From the NCBI RefSeq assembly GCF_000314735.2, contig NZ_KB375270.1:1426001-1490000 (forward strand): a DNA stretch of 64,000 nucleotides, read 5' to 3'. The stretch is from Afipia felis ATCC 53690. GTDB taxonomy: Bacteria > Pseudomonadota > Alphaproteobacteria > Rhizobiales > Xanthobacteraceae. Below, one piece after another: positions 35,490 through 45,001 of this stretch; position 1 is the stretch's first letter, and each line of letters starts with the position of its first letter. The notes under the pieces were generated by a model, which worked only from the letters and a program-made list of their open reading frames with translations, did not search any database and was not told the origin of the DNA. A program made the position numbers and the translations under genes.

Positions 35490-38400
35490 ATCAGCCCTTC
35501 TTCCATCCCGTCGTTCTGCTTGTGAAGCCGCACGCTGGACAGGAAACGTCGCAACGATGCCGGCTTCACAGGTTTGAGCAGGAGTTCGCAGCCGAGCCCG
35601 CGAACAGCCTCGTGGGTTTCGGGGCTGCGGTTACCGGTGACGACGAGCGTCGGCACGTTCAGCGTTTCGTTTTGCAACTTGCGAATGAATTCAAGCCCCG
35701 TGCGATGACCATCAAGGTGATAATCCACGAGCGCGACGTCGGGCTTGTGTTTCCGGGTCAGCAATAACGCGGCTTCAATCTCGTTAGCTTCGAGCACTTC
35801 ATGCCCCCAGCTTTTGAGCAGAGCCGAAAGGCTCCGCAAAACATCGTGCTCATTCTCCAGGCAAAGAACGATCAGGGAATCTCCGGCTACAAGACGCGCC
35901 TGTTCTTCCTTCTCACGTTGTGGTGCGGGGCCGTTTGCAACAGGCACGTCCACCGCGAAACAGGAGCCTCGGCCCACCCAGGAACGCACATCGATGTCGT
36001 GTCCAAGCAAACGGCAAACTCGTTGCACGATCGCCAGTCCCAACCCCGCACCTTTCTCACTTTGCGCTCCCGATTCAAGACGCAGGAATTCCTGAAAAAT
36101 CCTGCCCCGATTTTCTTCCGAGATGCCCGGACCCGTGTCCCATACCTCGACGCGGAGCGTGTTTCCCTTCCGCCTGCAGCCCAACAGCACCCTGCCCGTT
36201 GTCGTGTAGCGGATCGCATTGGAAAGAAGGTTCTGGATCACACGACGCAGCAGATGCGGATCGCTTGTTACCGTGGCAGAACACGACACGACCTTAAGCT
36301 TGATCTCTTTCTGCGCGGCGAGCGGCGCAGCCTCCATCGACAGATCAGACAATAGATCGTTGATCGCGAAGTCGACCGGCTGGGCGCGGACAGTCCCGGA
36401 ATCATACGCCGACATATCGAGAAGCGTATCGAGAAGATGCCCGGTCGAGTGCAACGCCTTGACGGCGTTCTGGAGCAGATCGCGCTTGTTCTTTTGATTG
36501 CGATCCGGAAGTGCGTCGATACGCAACTCCTCGTCCAAGGCTGCCAGAAACAGACGCGCTGCGTTCAAGGGCTGAAGCAGATCGTGACTGACTGCGGCGA
36601 GAAACTGGCTTTTTCCCTGATTTGCACGATCAGCCTCGGCTTTAGCCCGAGCCAGATCTTCAGTCCGCTCCATAAGCCCCTCGTTCGCCAAACGAAGCGC
36701 AGTAGCGGACCGGTGCCGCTCAGTGACATCCGTATAAGTCGAGACGTATCCGCCGTCTGGAATGCGGTCGTACACGATCTCAAGCACCGTCCCGTCATGT
36801 CGGGCCCGTTCGTACACGTAAGGCCAGCGCTGATGATTGAGGTCGCGGTTGACAAGAAGCGCCCTCAGATCCCCCGGTCCGTACTCGCCGCGCTCCATAT
36901 TGAAGGCGATCAGTTCGGAGAGCGTTCCTCCGACGCGAATGATGTCTCTGGGAAGGTCCAGCAGTTCCAGAAAGCGGCCGTTCCATGCCGAAACGTTCAA
37001 ATCCTCGTCGAACACGCAGATGCCTTGAGGGACGCTCTCCAGCGCGCCTTGCAGCACACGGCGGTTAAACCGCAGCGCTTCCGAGGCCTCGTCGAGCATC
37101 GCCATGGCCGCGCGGCGGGAGAGCGAATGACCTTCGAGATAGGCCGCGACCACAACTCGCGCCGAAGCCGCTCCGATCGCACCGGCCAACAGGTTCTCGG
37201 TAAAACGGATTGAATCGACATCAACGAACCCTCCGGCATCGAGCCGGACATCCCCGCCCGATTTGCGTGCCGCTAGATATCCGTCGAATGCCGCAGATCC
37301 CCGTTCCGGGCCGACAAACCGCATGGCCAGCGATTTGAGATCTTCAAGACGCAGCACTACAGAGCGCGCGTTGCGCGGATGCAGCCCGCGTATCGCGCCC
37401 GTTGAAAACAAAACGGCCTGATTGCGTTCGAGCGTGGATTGCGAGCCGAGATACGAGAGCGCGACGAAGACCAATACGTTGGCGCTCAGGCTCCAGAGCG
37501 CGGCATGGGATATCGGGTCAAGCCCATCAATTCCGAACAACGCATGCGGCCGCAACCATGAAATTCCGAACGGCCCCTCTTGCGCGATTAGCAAAATACC
37601 GGGCCACATCGACCCTGCAGACGGCAGCAGCAGCGTGTAGGCCCAGATACATAATCCCACGGTGATGCCGGCTGCGGCACTCAGCTTTTTTGCGCGTTGC
37701 CAGAACAGACCGCCGATAAAGGCAGGCCCGAATTGCGCCACGGCAACAAACGACAACAGCCCGATAAGGCTCAACGGATAAGCCTTATCCACGGTTCGAT
37801 ACATGAGATACGCCAGTCCGAGGATCACGACGACAGCCGTGCGCCGGACTGTCAACAGTATCGAGGACACCGGAAGATCGCGGATGAAGCCCGGCATTCC
37901 GGTCCTGAACAAAAGCGGCATCACCACATCGTTGCAAACCATGGTGCTGAGAGCGACCGAGGTGACGATGACCATGCCCGTCGCAGCAGACAGTCCGCCG
38001 ATGAAGGCGATGAGACTGAGCACCTGATTTCCGGAATCGACCGGCAACGTAATCACGAACAGATCCGGATCGACGCTTTTTCCAAATCTCAGCAAACCGG
38101 CTGCGGCGACAGGAAGAACCGAGATGCTGAAGATCGCGAGATAAAGCGGATAAAGCCAGCCCGCCGTTTTAACGTGCCGCGGCGAATGGTTCTCGACGAC
38201 CGAGACATGAAAGGCTTGGGGCAGACATAGGAAGGCAATGAAGGACAGTATGACGTTGCTGATCCACGCCGGCTGCAGCGGATCGAACCGCAACAACGTA
38301 TGCAATTCCGGATGAGACGAAAATTCGGTGATCAGGCCGCCCACGCCGCCGAAGAATTCGAAGACGACGAAAATCGCGATGACAAGAAACACCGCGAGCT

Positions 38401-39019
38401 TGACGAGGCTCTCGAAAGCAACGGCAAGCATCAACCCGCGATGATGCTCGCTCGAATGAATATGGCGGACGCCGAAAACGATCGAGAACAGCGCCATGGA
38501 GGCCGCCACCCCGAACGCCGAATCCTGCAGAAATCCCTTGGCCTGGTACGCGGCGCGTTCAGGAATATCCACGAGCACATCGAAGCTCGTGCCCACAGCC
38601 TTCAATTGCAAAGCAATATAGGGCAGCACACCGAGCGTTGCCGCGATGGTCACGAAGGCGGCGAGAAGCTGACTTTTGCCGTACCGCGCCGCGATGAAGT
38701 CCGCGATCGAGGTGACGTTTTCGGCCTTGGCGATCTCGATGACTCGGGTCAGAATCTTTCGGCCGAAGACGAGCACCAAAGTCGGCCCGACATAGATAGA
38801 GATGAATTCAAACCCGTTCAGGGTGGCGCGGCCGACCGATCCGTAAAAACTCCACGACGTGTTGTAGATCGCTAACGTCAGAACGTATGCCGCCGCCGCG
38901 AAGCGGGAGCTGATCGCAGGAAATGACCCGTCCGCCGCCTTCCTGTCAGCCCACCAGGCGATGACGAAAAGCGAGCCGATATAAATCGCGGATGCTGTCA
39001 GTATCCACCAGGATTCCAA
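35486..39019 (-). CDS. Hybrid histidine kinase with N-terminal Na+/solute symporter domain, CrbS-like
   Basis: A 1177-residue membrane kinase. Residues 1-500 form a 13-span sodium:solute symporter (SSS) domain (ASAIYIGSLFVIAWWADRKA; SLIAFIGGLSAATGMVIV). A linker and PAS domain (about 660-790, ALESVPQGICVFDEDLNVSAWNGRFLELL) follow, then dimerisation/phospho-His KSQFLAAVSHDLLQPLNAARLFLAAL. The ATPase domain has NLLSNAIRYT, DTGPGISEENRGRIFQEF and GAGLGLAIV. A C-terminal receiver carries the acceptor Asp in DVALVDYHLDGHRTGLEFI. It is cotranscribed with the LuxR-type regulator (4-bp overlap). The transporter-like domain probably senses or imports a substrate such as acetate; this is inference from architecture. 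Confidence 0.93.
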   Translation of the reverse strand: MESWWILTASAIYIGSLFVIAWWADRKAADGSFPAISSRFAAAAYVLTLAIYNTSWSFYGSVGRATLNGFEFISIYVGPTLVLVFGRKILTRVIEIAKAENVTSIADFIAARYGKSQLLAAFVTIAATLGVLPYIALQLKAVGTSFDVLVDIPERAAYQAKGFLQDSAFGVAASMALFSIVFGVRHIHSSEHHRGLMLAVAFESLVKLAVFLVIAIFVVFEFFGGVGGLITEFSSHPELHTLLRFDPLQPAWISNVILSFIAFLCLPQAFHVSVVENHSPRHVKTAGWLYPLYLAIFSISVLPVAAAGLLRFGKSVDPDLFVITLPVDSGNQVLSLIAFIGGLSAATGMVIVTSVALSTMVCNDVVMPLLFRTGMPGFIRDLPVSSILLTVRRTAVVVILGLAYLMYRTVDKAYPLSLIGLLSFVAVAQFGPAFIGGLFWQRAKKLSAAAGITVGLCIWAYTLLLPSAGSMWPGILLIAQEGPFGISWLRPHALFGIDGLDPISHAALWSLSANVLVFVALSYLGSQSTLERNQAVLFSTGAIRGLHPRNARSVVLRLEDLKSLAMRFVGPERGSAAFDGYLAARKSGGDVRLDAGGFVDVDSIRFTENLLAGAIGAASARVVVAAYLEGHSLSRRAAMAMLDEASEALRFNRRVLQGALESVPQGICVFDEDLNVSAWNGRFLELLDLPRDIIRVGGTLSELIAFNMERGEYGPGDLRALLVNRDLNHQRWPYVYERARHDGTVLEIVYDRIPDGGYVSTYTDVTERHRSATALRLANEGLMERTEDLARAKAEADRANQGKSQFLAAVSHDLLQPLNAARLFLAALDEELRIDALPDRNQKNKRDLLQNAVKALHSTGHLLDTLLDMSAYDSGTVRAQPVDFAINDLLSDLSMEAAPLAAQKEIKLKVVSCSATVTSDPHLLRRVIQNLLSNAIRYTTTGRVLLGCRRKGNTLRVEVWDTGPGISEENRGRIFQEFLRLESGAQSEKGAGLGLAIVQRVCRLLGHDIDVRSWVGRGSCFAVDVPVANGPAPQREKEEQARLVAGDSLIVLCLENEHDVLRSLSALLKSWGHEVLEANEIEAALLLTRKHKPDVALVDYHLDGHRTGLEFIRKLQNETLNVPTLVVTGNRSPETHEAVRGLGCELLLKPVKPASLRRFLSSVRLHKQNDGMEEGLI

Positions 39020-39395
39020 GATCCCCCACCCTCAGCCCATCCCCGGAAGGATTCCATCAGGCTGAATTCCCGCATGCAAGCCCAACTATGAGAACGCCCG
39101 CACTTTGAGTGCGGTGCGACAAGGCGACGGCTCTATTCCGGCCTTCCGGTCCGGGCAGCATTCCAATGAGGGTACGGCTCCCCGGCAACGGAAAATGGTA
39201 CGCATATCGACCCGACGAGCGGGCAAAGCGGCTGATGTATCACGGTGATTTCTCCCCATCCGGTGCGCCTGTTGCCGGCGCATCCCGGCCCGATATACAC
39301 GGCGGGGTCCTACAAGGCGTCACCTACATTCCGTCCAACGGACCCACCTACTTTGGTAGGGCCATGCCCGCGGGAAGCTTGGAAAGGTGACGCAA
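39020..39395. other. Intergenic region without a supported gene
   Basis: The 376 bp between the kinase gene and the chemoreceptor gene should hold the kinase promoter. A few short open frames cross it on both strands, but none has a ribosome site or a recognisable protein sequence. A CCTAC-TTTG-GTAGG hairpin near 39348-39361 lies just beyond the chemoreceptor stop codon but has no T tract. Confidence 0.5.
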
Positions 39396-41078
39396 TCAGG
39401 CGGCACGAACGACGGAGAGAAACTGGTCGACCTGAAGCCGCAAGGACTCTGCCTTACCCAGCAAATCCTTGGCAAAACCGGAGACCACAGATGATGCCTT
39501 GCCGACTTCACCGGAAGTATCCGTCAACTCCATGATGCGCGCAGTGATATGGTCGGCGCCTTTCGCAGCCAATGCAACACTGTCCGAAATCGTTCGCGTC
39601 GCGGCCTGCTGCTCTTCGACCGCGCTCGCCATGGTGGCCGCCGCGAGATCGACGTTGTCGATAGTCGAGCCGATTTCACGAATGGCTTGCACCGCGCTGT
39701 TGGTGGCATCCTGAATGGCGGTCACCTGACTGCCAATGGTCTCTGTCGCTTCGGCCGTCTTGTTCGCCAGTTCTTTCACCTCGGAGGCGACGATAGCAAA
39801 CCCCTTGCCTTGCGCACCAGCCCGCCCCGCTTCGATCGTCGCATTGAGCGCGAGCAGATTCGTCTTGCGCGCGATCTGATGGATCAACATCACCACCTCG
39901 TTGATCCGCGTCGCATCCTGCGCCAGACCGTCAATCGTGCGATTGGCGATCCGCGCGCTTTCGGCAGCACTCGACGTCATGTTGGACGAAACCTGCATCT
40001 GTCTCGATATCTCATGGATGGTGCTCGAGAGTTGTTCGGCCGAGCTTGCCATCGTCTGCATCTGTTGGCTGGATTCCATCACGCTATGAGACGCCGAGAG
40101 AGCCTGCTCATTGGCGCTTGTAGACGAGAGCGACATGCTATCGGCCGCCGCGCTCAATTCATTCGCAGATAGAACGAGCGTCTGGATCAGCGCTCGGACC
40201 TCGGTATCGAAACACGTGACCGCGCTTTCGAGCGCTGCACCGCGCTGACGCTGGCGTTCGAGCGATGCACGCTTCTCCTTCTCCAGTCCTTCGTTGCGAA
40301 CCGCGCTTTCCTTGAACACAAGAACCGCGCGCGCCATCGCCCCGATTTCGTCGCCGCGTTCGGCGCCTTCGACGTCGGTGGAAAGATCTCCGGAAGCCAG
40401 TCTCGACATCATATCCGTCAGGCGGGATATCGGCTTCTTGATCGCCGCAGTCAGCTTGAGCGTCACCGCGGTGAGAGCCACGGCGAAAAACAGGATCAGG
40501 ATCACAGACCCCCTTCCCGCAGAGGAAATTTTCGAGATGAAACCATCGAAGGTCTCGCTGCGCGCGGCGTCAGACTCAGCACCGAGTTGTTCGATCGCAC
40601 GGTCGAGGGCAGAAAACGCATCTTCGGCCGGCGCCATGAAAGTCAACCCGAGCGCGGCGTCGGAGGCCATCATCTCGGCTGCGCCCGTCGCCTGTTCATC
40701 CCATGTCTTGATGCCGGTATCGAGACGATGCGCCGCCTGAGAGTCCGTTTGGGCCAGCACATCGCGTTGCTTGCGCACATCTTGAATGAAACGCGCAAGC
40801 TCGTTTCGCCGCTTGTCGATCGTGCCCGCATTTTGTGAGTTCGCCGAGTACGCCGCGATATCGTATAGTTTGGTTTGAGCGCGGCTGATATCGGAGCGGA
40901 GCTTGGAGACCTGTTGCGCACGTGCAAACGCTACCTGATTGAGATACTCGACATCCGATCGCAGGCTTTGCAGGATCAAATAGGAGCCGAAGGCGAGAGA
41001 CGAGAGCCCAAGCACAGCAAAAAAAGGCGCAATCGATAATTTCTTCGCAAGAGATGCGTTTGCAATCCAGGCTTTCAT
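39396..41078 (-). CDS. Methyl-accepting chemotaxis protein
   Basis: About 560 residues from ATG 41078 ([20 protein letters not shown]), which has GAGGCG upstream; an ATG at 41102 is an alternative. Helix TM1 (about 16-36) and a helical periplasmic region of about 150 residues come first. TM2 ([20 protein letters not shown]) and a HAMP domain ([22 protein letters not shown]) follow, then the signalling domain with hairpin tip [42 protein letters not shown]. The periplasmic domain looks like a four-helix bundle. The gene directly upstream encodes a secreted Cache-domain protein, a possible ligand-binding partner. Confidence 0.94.
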   Translation of the reverse strand: MKAWIANASLAKKLSIAPFFAVLGLSSLAFGSYLILQSLRSDVEYLNQVAFARAQQVSKLRSDISRAQTKLYDIAAYSANSQNAGTIDKRRNELARFIQDVRKQRDVLAQTDSQAAHRLDTGIKTWDEQATGAAEMMASDAALGLTFMAPAEDAFSALDRAIEQLGAESDAARSETFDGFISKISSAGRGSVILILFFAVALTAVTLKLTAAIKKPISRLTDMMSRLASGDLSTDVEGAERGDEIGAMARAVLVFKESAVRNEGLEKEKRASLERQRQRGAALESAVTCFDTEVRALIQTLVLSANELSAAADSMSLSSTSANEQALSASHSVMESSQQMQTMASSAEQLSSTIHEISRQMQVSSNMTSSAAESARIANRTIDGLAQDATRINEVVMLIHQIARKTNLLALNATIEAGRAGAQGKGFAIVASEVKELANKTAEATETIGSQVTAIQDATNSAVQAIREIGSTIDNVDLAAATMASAVEEQQAATRTISDSVALAAKGADHITARIMELTDTSGEVGKASSVVSGFAKDLLGKAESLRLQVDQFLSVVRAA

Positions 41079-41114
41079 CTTTCGCCTCGGCTTCATATTC
41101 ATTTTTTGAAAATA

Positions 41115-41576
41115 TTACTTGTAAATTCCGACGCCGCAGATCTGATCGCCGATGCCGCGAACGAACGAAGTTTTGGCGTCAATCTTCTTGGTGGTGGGAT
41201 TCATCCACATGTAATCAACCCACCCTTCCTTCTTGTCGGCAACGACCTGCTTCATTTCCCCGCCGAAAAGCTTTCCGTTCGCGTCCTTGATCTGCAGCAG
41301 GTCACGCCCGATCAGAGCCGGGTTGTTGCCGTGAGCCGTCCAGTGGCCGTCGGTCTTGTTGAAACAGAACAGGTAAAGGTCGCGGTCTACGAAATTGGTC
41401 TTGTCGTTTGTGAAATCGGCCAGCGCCTTTTCCTTACCAGCCTCTTTGTAATGTTTTTCGGCCTTGTTCATCAGCTTGACCGCATCTTCCGCATTTCCCT
41501 TGTCGGCAGCAGATGCGGCACCGATCTGCAAACATGCGGCTGCAGCAAGTACGAAAAAAAATTTCGAGCAATTCAT
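41115..41576 (-). CDS. Secreted single-Cache-domain protein
   Basis: About 153 residues from ATG 41576 (GGAGA ribosome site). The signal peptide is MNCSKFFFVLAAAACLQIGAASA. The mature part (EDAVKLMNKAEKHYKEAGKEKALADFTNDKTNFVDRDLYLFCFNKTDGHWTAHGNNPALIGRDLLQIKDANG...GWVDYMWMNP...IDAKTSFVRGIGDQICGVGIYK) matches the sCache_2 pattern normally found as the sensor domain inside chemoreceptors and kinases. Here it is a free periplasmic protein encoded 36 bp before a chemoreceptor gene on the same strand. Family confident; partnership inferred. Confidence 0.88.
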   Translation of the reverse strand: MNCSKFFFVLAAAACLQIGAASAADKGNAEDAVKLMNKAEKHYKEAGKEKALADFTNDKTNFVDRDLYLFCFNKTDGHWTAHGNNPALIGRDLLQIKDANGKLFGGEMKQVVADKKEGWVDYMWMNPTTKKIDAKTSFVRGIGDQICGVGIYK

Positions 41577-41779
41577 ATTCGGCTCTCCATTCGAGGCGGT
41601 GGCCCTCTCGACCATCCGCACCGATAAACTCTTGGAGCGCCGTTAAACGCAGCTTAATAACATACCTCTCGACCCCCATACCTTAGGTCCGAAAGTGCTC
41701 ATACAATATGGGGATGCCACATCAGGACTCGCCATGATGTTTCGGACATGTCTGCCTTCATAAAGCAGCGCGGCTCACA

Positions 41780-42556
41780 TCATCCGAGAAAAGACGACAC
41801 AAGCTGCGTGAACTTCGCGGCTGCCTCGACATTTGAAATGTGCGCGGCTTCGATGATTTCCAGTCTTGCGTTTGGAATTTTCGACTTCAACAATTCGGCA
41901 GCTGGAATGGGCGTCGACTTGTCATGTTCGCCAGCGATAATCAACGTCTGGCACGCGATCTGCGGAAGCAATTCCCGCTGATCGAGCCTGCTCAGTGTCT
42001 CGCAACAGCCTGCATAGGTAGTGGGGTCGGTCGATATCAGCATCTGACGCAGCGAAGCGACGATATCGGGATGGCTTTGACGGAATCCTTCCGTCAGCCA
42101 GCCCGCGAGCACCGCATCCGCAATCGACGCCAGGCCACTTTCCTGAACGGCCTTGATACGATTGAGCCAGTTGGTCGGATCGGCGACATAGGACGTCGTG
42201 TTCGACAGAACGAGGCGCTCGATACGCTCCGGCGCCATCACTGCCATCCACTGGCCGACGATGCCACCCAGAGAAATGCCGCACCAGTGAGTCTTATCGA
42301 CGCCGAGATGATCCAGAATAGCAACGGCATCCTTGCCGAAACGCTCGACCGAATAGCCCGCGTTCGACGCTGCGGACTTTCCGTGGCCACGTCGATCATA
42401 TCGGATGACGCGAAACCGCTCGGTCAGCGCTGCCATTTGCGGCTGCCACATCTCGAGCGAACATCCCATTGAGTTCGAGAGCATCAGGGATGGCGCATCT
42501 TTTCTGCCGTCCACCTGCACATTGATGGCGCAGCCATCCACATCAATAATAGGCAT
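41780..42556 (-). CDS. Alpha/beta hydrolase, 3-oxoadipate enol-lactonase type (PcaD-like)
   Basis: A 258-residue hydrolase with the PcaD pattern. Oxyanion-region LSNSMGCSLEMW is followed by RYDRRGHGKS, the nucleophile elbow WCGISLGGIVGQW, acid IIAGEHDKSTP and the catalytic His in EAAHISNVEAAAKF. PcaD hydrolyses 3-oxoadipate enol-lactone in the beta-ketoadipate pathway. No other pca gene is nearby, so the substrate may differ. It is 41 bp downstream of the cupin dioxygenase gene on the same strand and likely cotranscribed with it. Confidence 0.82.
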   Translation of the reverse strand: MPIIDVDGCAINVQVDGRKDAPSLMLSNSMGCSLEMWQPQMAALTERFRVIRYDRRGHGKSAASNAGYSVERFGKDAVAILDHLGVDKTHWCGISLGGIVGQWMAVMAPERIERLVLSNTTSYVADPTNWLNRIKAVQESGLASIADAVLAGWLTEGFRQSHPDIVASLRQMLISTDPTTYAGCCETLSRLDQRELLPQIACQTLIIAGEHDKSTPIPAAELLKSKIPNARLEIIEAAHISNVEAAAKFTQLVSSFLG

Positions 42557-42597
42557 AACGCTCCTGGATCAGGAAAAATCGAACGGTGCGGAAGTTC

Positions 42598-43173
42598 TCA
42601 GGACACCCAGACGTTGGGCACGATGTCGGAGGAATATCCGCTCCGGAATGTATTGGTCGCGCCACTGGCGTCGAACGAGTGGCGATTGATCGCGCCAATA
42701 TTTCCACCATAGAGATGAAGGCTGACGGACGGTTTGGACTTCAACCCGTTGGACACCTTGTGAATGTCACCGATCGCCGGCGACACCATGTCGATCGCGC
42801 CGGACTCCAGCACCTCAAGCCCGCCGGTTTCATGAAGCAGCCCCTCTCCCCACTCGTAGCGCTGGGAGACTTCCGACCCACGCAGGACCCCGATGATACC
42901 CCAGACCGTGTGATCGTGGATCGGAGTCTGCTGGCCCGGTCCCCACACAAAGCTGACCAGTGAAAAACGCTCCAGCGGATCGCAATGCAGAAGGTATTGC
43001 CGATAGCTTTTTTCGTTGGGCTCAGCGAACTGCGACGGCAACCACTCATCCTTCGCGAGGAGCTGCTGCATCAACGGGCTGGCTTTCTTGAGCATGTCTG
43101 GCTCGTCCAAACCTTCGCCCGCCAGCCGCGTCATGTCAGCGATGAAATCCCTCAAAGGTTGAATGCTCGCCAT
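42598..43173 (-). CDS. Cysteine dioxygenase / 3-mercaptopropionate dioxygenase family cupin
   Basis: About 191 residues from ATG 43173 (AAGGAAG ribosome site), the usual length for bacterial thiol dioxygenases; a longer open frame begins at 43257. The first cupin motif is FSLVSFVWGPGQQTPIHDHTVWGIIGVLRGSE (HxH iron ligands) and the third His is in SPAIGDIHKVSNG. The enzyme adds O2 to a thiol to give a sulfinate: cysteine to cysteine sulfinate, or 3-mercaptopropionate to 3-sulfinopropionate. The specificity cannot be decided from the residues I can see. It is in a likely operon with the PcaD-like hydrolase. Confidence 0.88.
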   Translation of the reverse strand: MASIQPLRDFIADMTRLAGEGLDEPDMLKKASPLMQQLLAKDEWLPSQFAEPNEKSYRQYLLHCDPLERFSLVSFVWGPGQQTPIHDHTVWGIIGVLRGSEVSQRYEWGEGLLHETGGLEVLESGAIDMVSPAIGDIHKVSNGLKSKPSVSLHLYGGNIGAINRHSFDASGATNTFRSGYSSDIVPNVWVS

Positions 43174-43368
43174 TTCGATCTTCCTTACTGTCTTGAATCT
43201 CTCATCCGGCCCCCATGCATTCAAGCCGGGTGGTTGTCGGAACGACCGAGAATCCATTGTTGAATGTCGCGGAGAAGCAGTCGCATTGTCTATTTCATTA
43301 TTCTCAAGGACTTTTCTGCATTGAACAACAATCGACTGTCATCCGGCAAGATGCCGTCCTGATGCCCA

Positions 43369-44379
43369 TTACTTTTTGAACTGCGCTCCTTCCAGCTCCA
43401 GAAATATTCGGTACGCATTCCCCCGGTTGTTACTCTCGAATGCGGGCATGTCTTTGTACTTCGACCAATCCGTCGCCGCATAGGCGGTGTCGAAATCCGT
43501 CCAGTTGGCAACCGCTTTTTCCATGGCGCCGCGAACATAGGCCAGATAATCGCGCGTGAACGAGATCGCCTCCTTGGCTGCGGCCGATGGCTTGCCGTGC
43601 CCCGGGATGATGTATTTCGGATCGCGCGCAAGGACGTCGTTGAGAGCCTTCAGCCACTGCGACGTATTGACGTCGTCGCTGTTCACGAACGGAACGCGTC
43701 CGTTCTGAACAATGTCGCCGGCAAACAGAACGCCGTCAGGCTCAACCATCATCATGATGTCGTTGCTGGAGTGCGCCGGACCCGCATAAAACAGCGAGAA
43801 TCGCTTTCCACCTAGCGCAATGGTCATGCGATCGTCAAACGTCACATCTGGTGGAACAACGCGTGTCCTGTCGTTGACCCAGGGCGCCAGCGCATCCTTG
43901 CGCTGATCGAGTCTCGAACCGGCACGATCGTCTGCATTGTCCCCCTGCTCACCGTATTCTGAAGACCGCTCCTGCGCCACGATGATCGCTTTCGTATGGT
44001 CGCGGAACGCCTGCAGGCCATAGATATGATCTGCGTGGTAGTGGCTCATCACGACATATCGCACGTCCTCATGTGTCCGCTTTCGGATGTCCTGAAGCAT
44101 CGCCCAGCCGAGTGATGGCGTGCCCAGCGCATCGAACGCCACAACGCCACCACCGGTCAGAACATATCCGGCATTTGACGTGTTGCCCTGGTTTTCCTTG
44201 GTAGGAATTCCGGTATTGCCGATGGTGTAGAAAATATCGTGGCCAGGGACCTGTTCGAATTGAATGGGCTGGTTCAGGGGAGCGTATTCGGCGCCTTCCT
44301 CCACCGCCGAAATCGGGCCATTCATCCCCAGCACAAACGCGATGACCACCAGCAGTTTGCCCCCGAGCTTCCGCCTCAT
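43369..44379 (-). CDS. Exported metallo-beta-lactamase-fold hydrolase (SoxH-like)
   Basis: A 336-residue protein with a signal peptide (MRRKLGGKLLVVIAFVLGMNGPISA). Zinc motif VVMSHYHADHIYGLQAF (HxHxDH) is near residues 110-116. FYAGPAHSSNDIMMMVEPDGVLFAGD (His, then Asp) and YIIPGHGKPSA (last His) complete the site. This layout is seen in SoxH and in the 'quinoprotein relay system' metallohydrolases, both periplasmic and of unsettled reaction. The CcdA/SoxW-like pair about 0.6 kb away is consistent with a Sox-type thiol-redox context, but no soxXYZAB genes are present. The 44380-44629 gap up to the tRNA shows nothing else recognisable. Confidence 0.85.
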   Translation of the reverse strand: MRRKLGGKLLVVIAFVLGMNGPISAVEEGAEYAPLNQPIQFEQVPGHDIFYTIGNTGIPTKENQGNTSNAGYVLTGGGVVAFDALGTPSLGWAMLQDIRKRTHEDVRYVVMSHYHADHIYGLQAFRDHTKAIIVAQERSSEYGEQGDNADDRAGSRLDQRKDALAPWVNDRTRVVPPDVTFDDRMTIALGGKRFSLFYAGPAHSSNDIMMMVEPDGVLFAGDIVQNGRVPFVNSDDVNTSQWLKALNDVLARDPKYIIPGHGKPSAAAKEAISFTRDYLAYVRGAMEKAVANWTDFDTAYAATDWSKYKDMPAFESNNRGNAYRIFLELEGAQFKK

Positions 44380-44629
44380 GAACGTCTATCTCCTCGCCCT
44401 GTTTTTATATTAGCTTGTTCTAAACAAGCACTCGCGAGGTTTGCCGTCAATCGGAGCAGCCCTGCTGCGCAAGCGATTCGGGTAAGCGTCTGACGCCTGC
44501 GAGGACACACTTCGATCCAGATGTCGGAACGCAATCGGAAGGGAGATGCCTCAATCCGACGCTTGGGAGACAACCATATTCGCGCCGAGGTGGGCGCTCG
44601 CCGTCAAAAGGCGCGTCAAGCTATATGAC

Positions 44630-44704
44630 TGGCTGGGGCGGGAGGATTCGAACCTCCGCATGGGGGAATCAAAATCCCCTGCCTTACCACTTGGCGACGC
44701 CCCA
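44630..44704 (-). tRNA. tRNA-Gln (anticodon TTG)
   Basis: On the minus strand a complete cloverleaf is readable. The acceptor stem is TGGGGCG/CGCCCCA, with a D-arm region GCCAAGTGGTAAGGC, an anticodon arm GGGGATTTTGATTCCCC with anticodon TTG, a T-arm GGAGGTTCGAATCCTCC, a G discriminator and an encoded CCA (plus 44632-44630). The 297 bp from here to ccdA contain no supported gene. Confidence 0.96.
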
Positions 44705-45001
44705 ACAGATCAGACGGTGCCCCCGAGACGGGGATGCCCGGCGCGCCTGTCAGGATAGACCTGACGTGTTTCGCACCACGCGTTGTCTATAGGCACCGCG
44801 CCGTGGTTTCAACCGCCAAAAGCGAGGTTTACGCGCGAAATTGTGCTGAAATATCAGAGAAATGAGCCGTTTTGCGGCCCCACGCGCGAGCTATGATGGT
44901 TTGCAGTCGGCTGGGTAAAACACATTGAAACTTGATTGGCTCAATGGCTTTCGGGCAAAGCACCCGATACTGACAACGACAAAAATACGGTGAGGGGGAA
45001 A

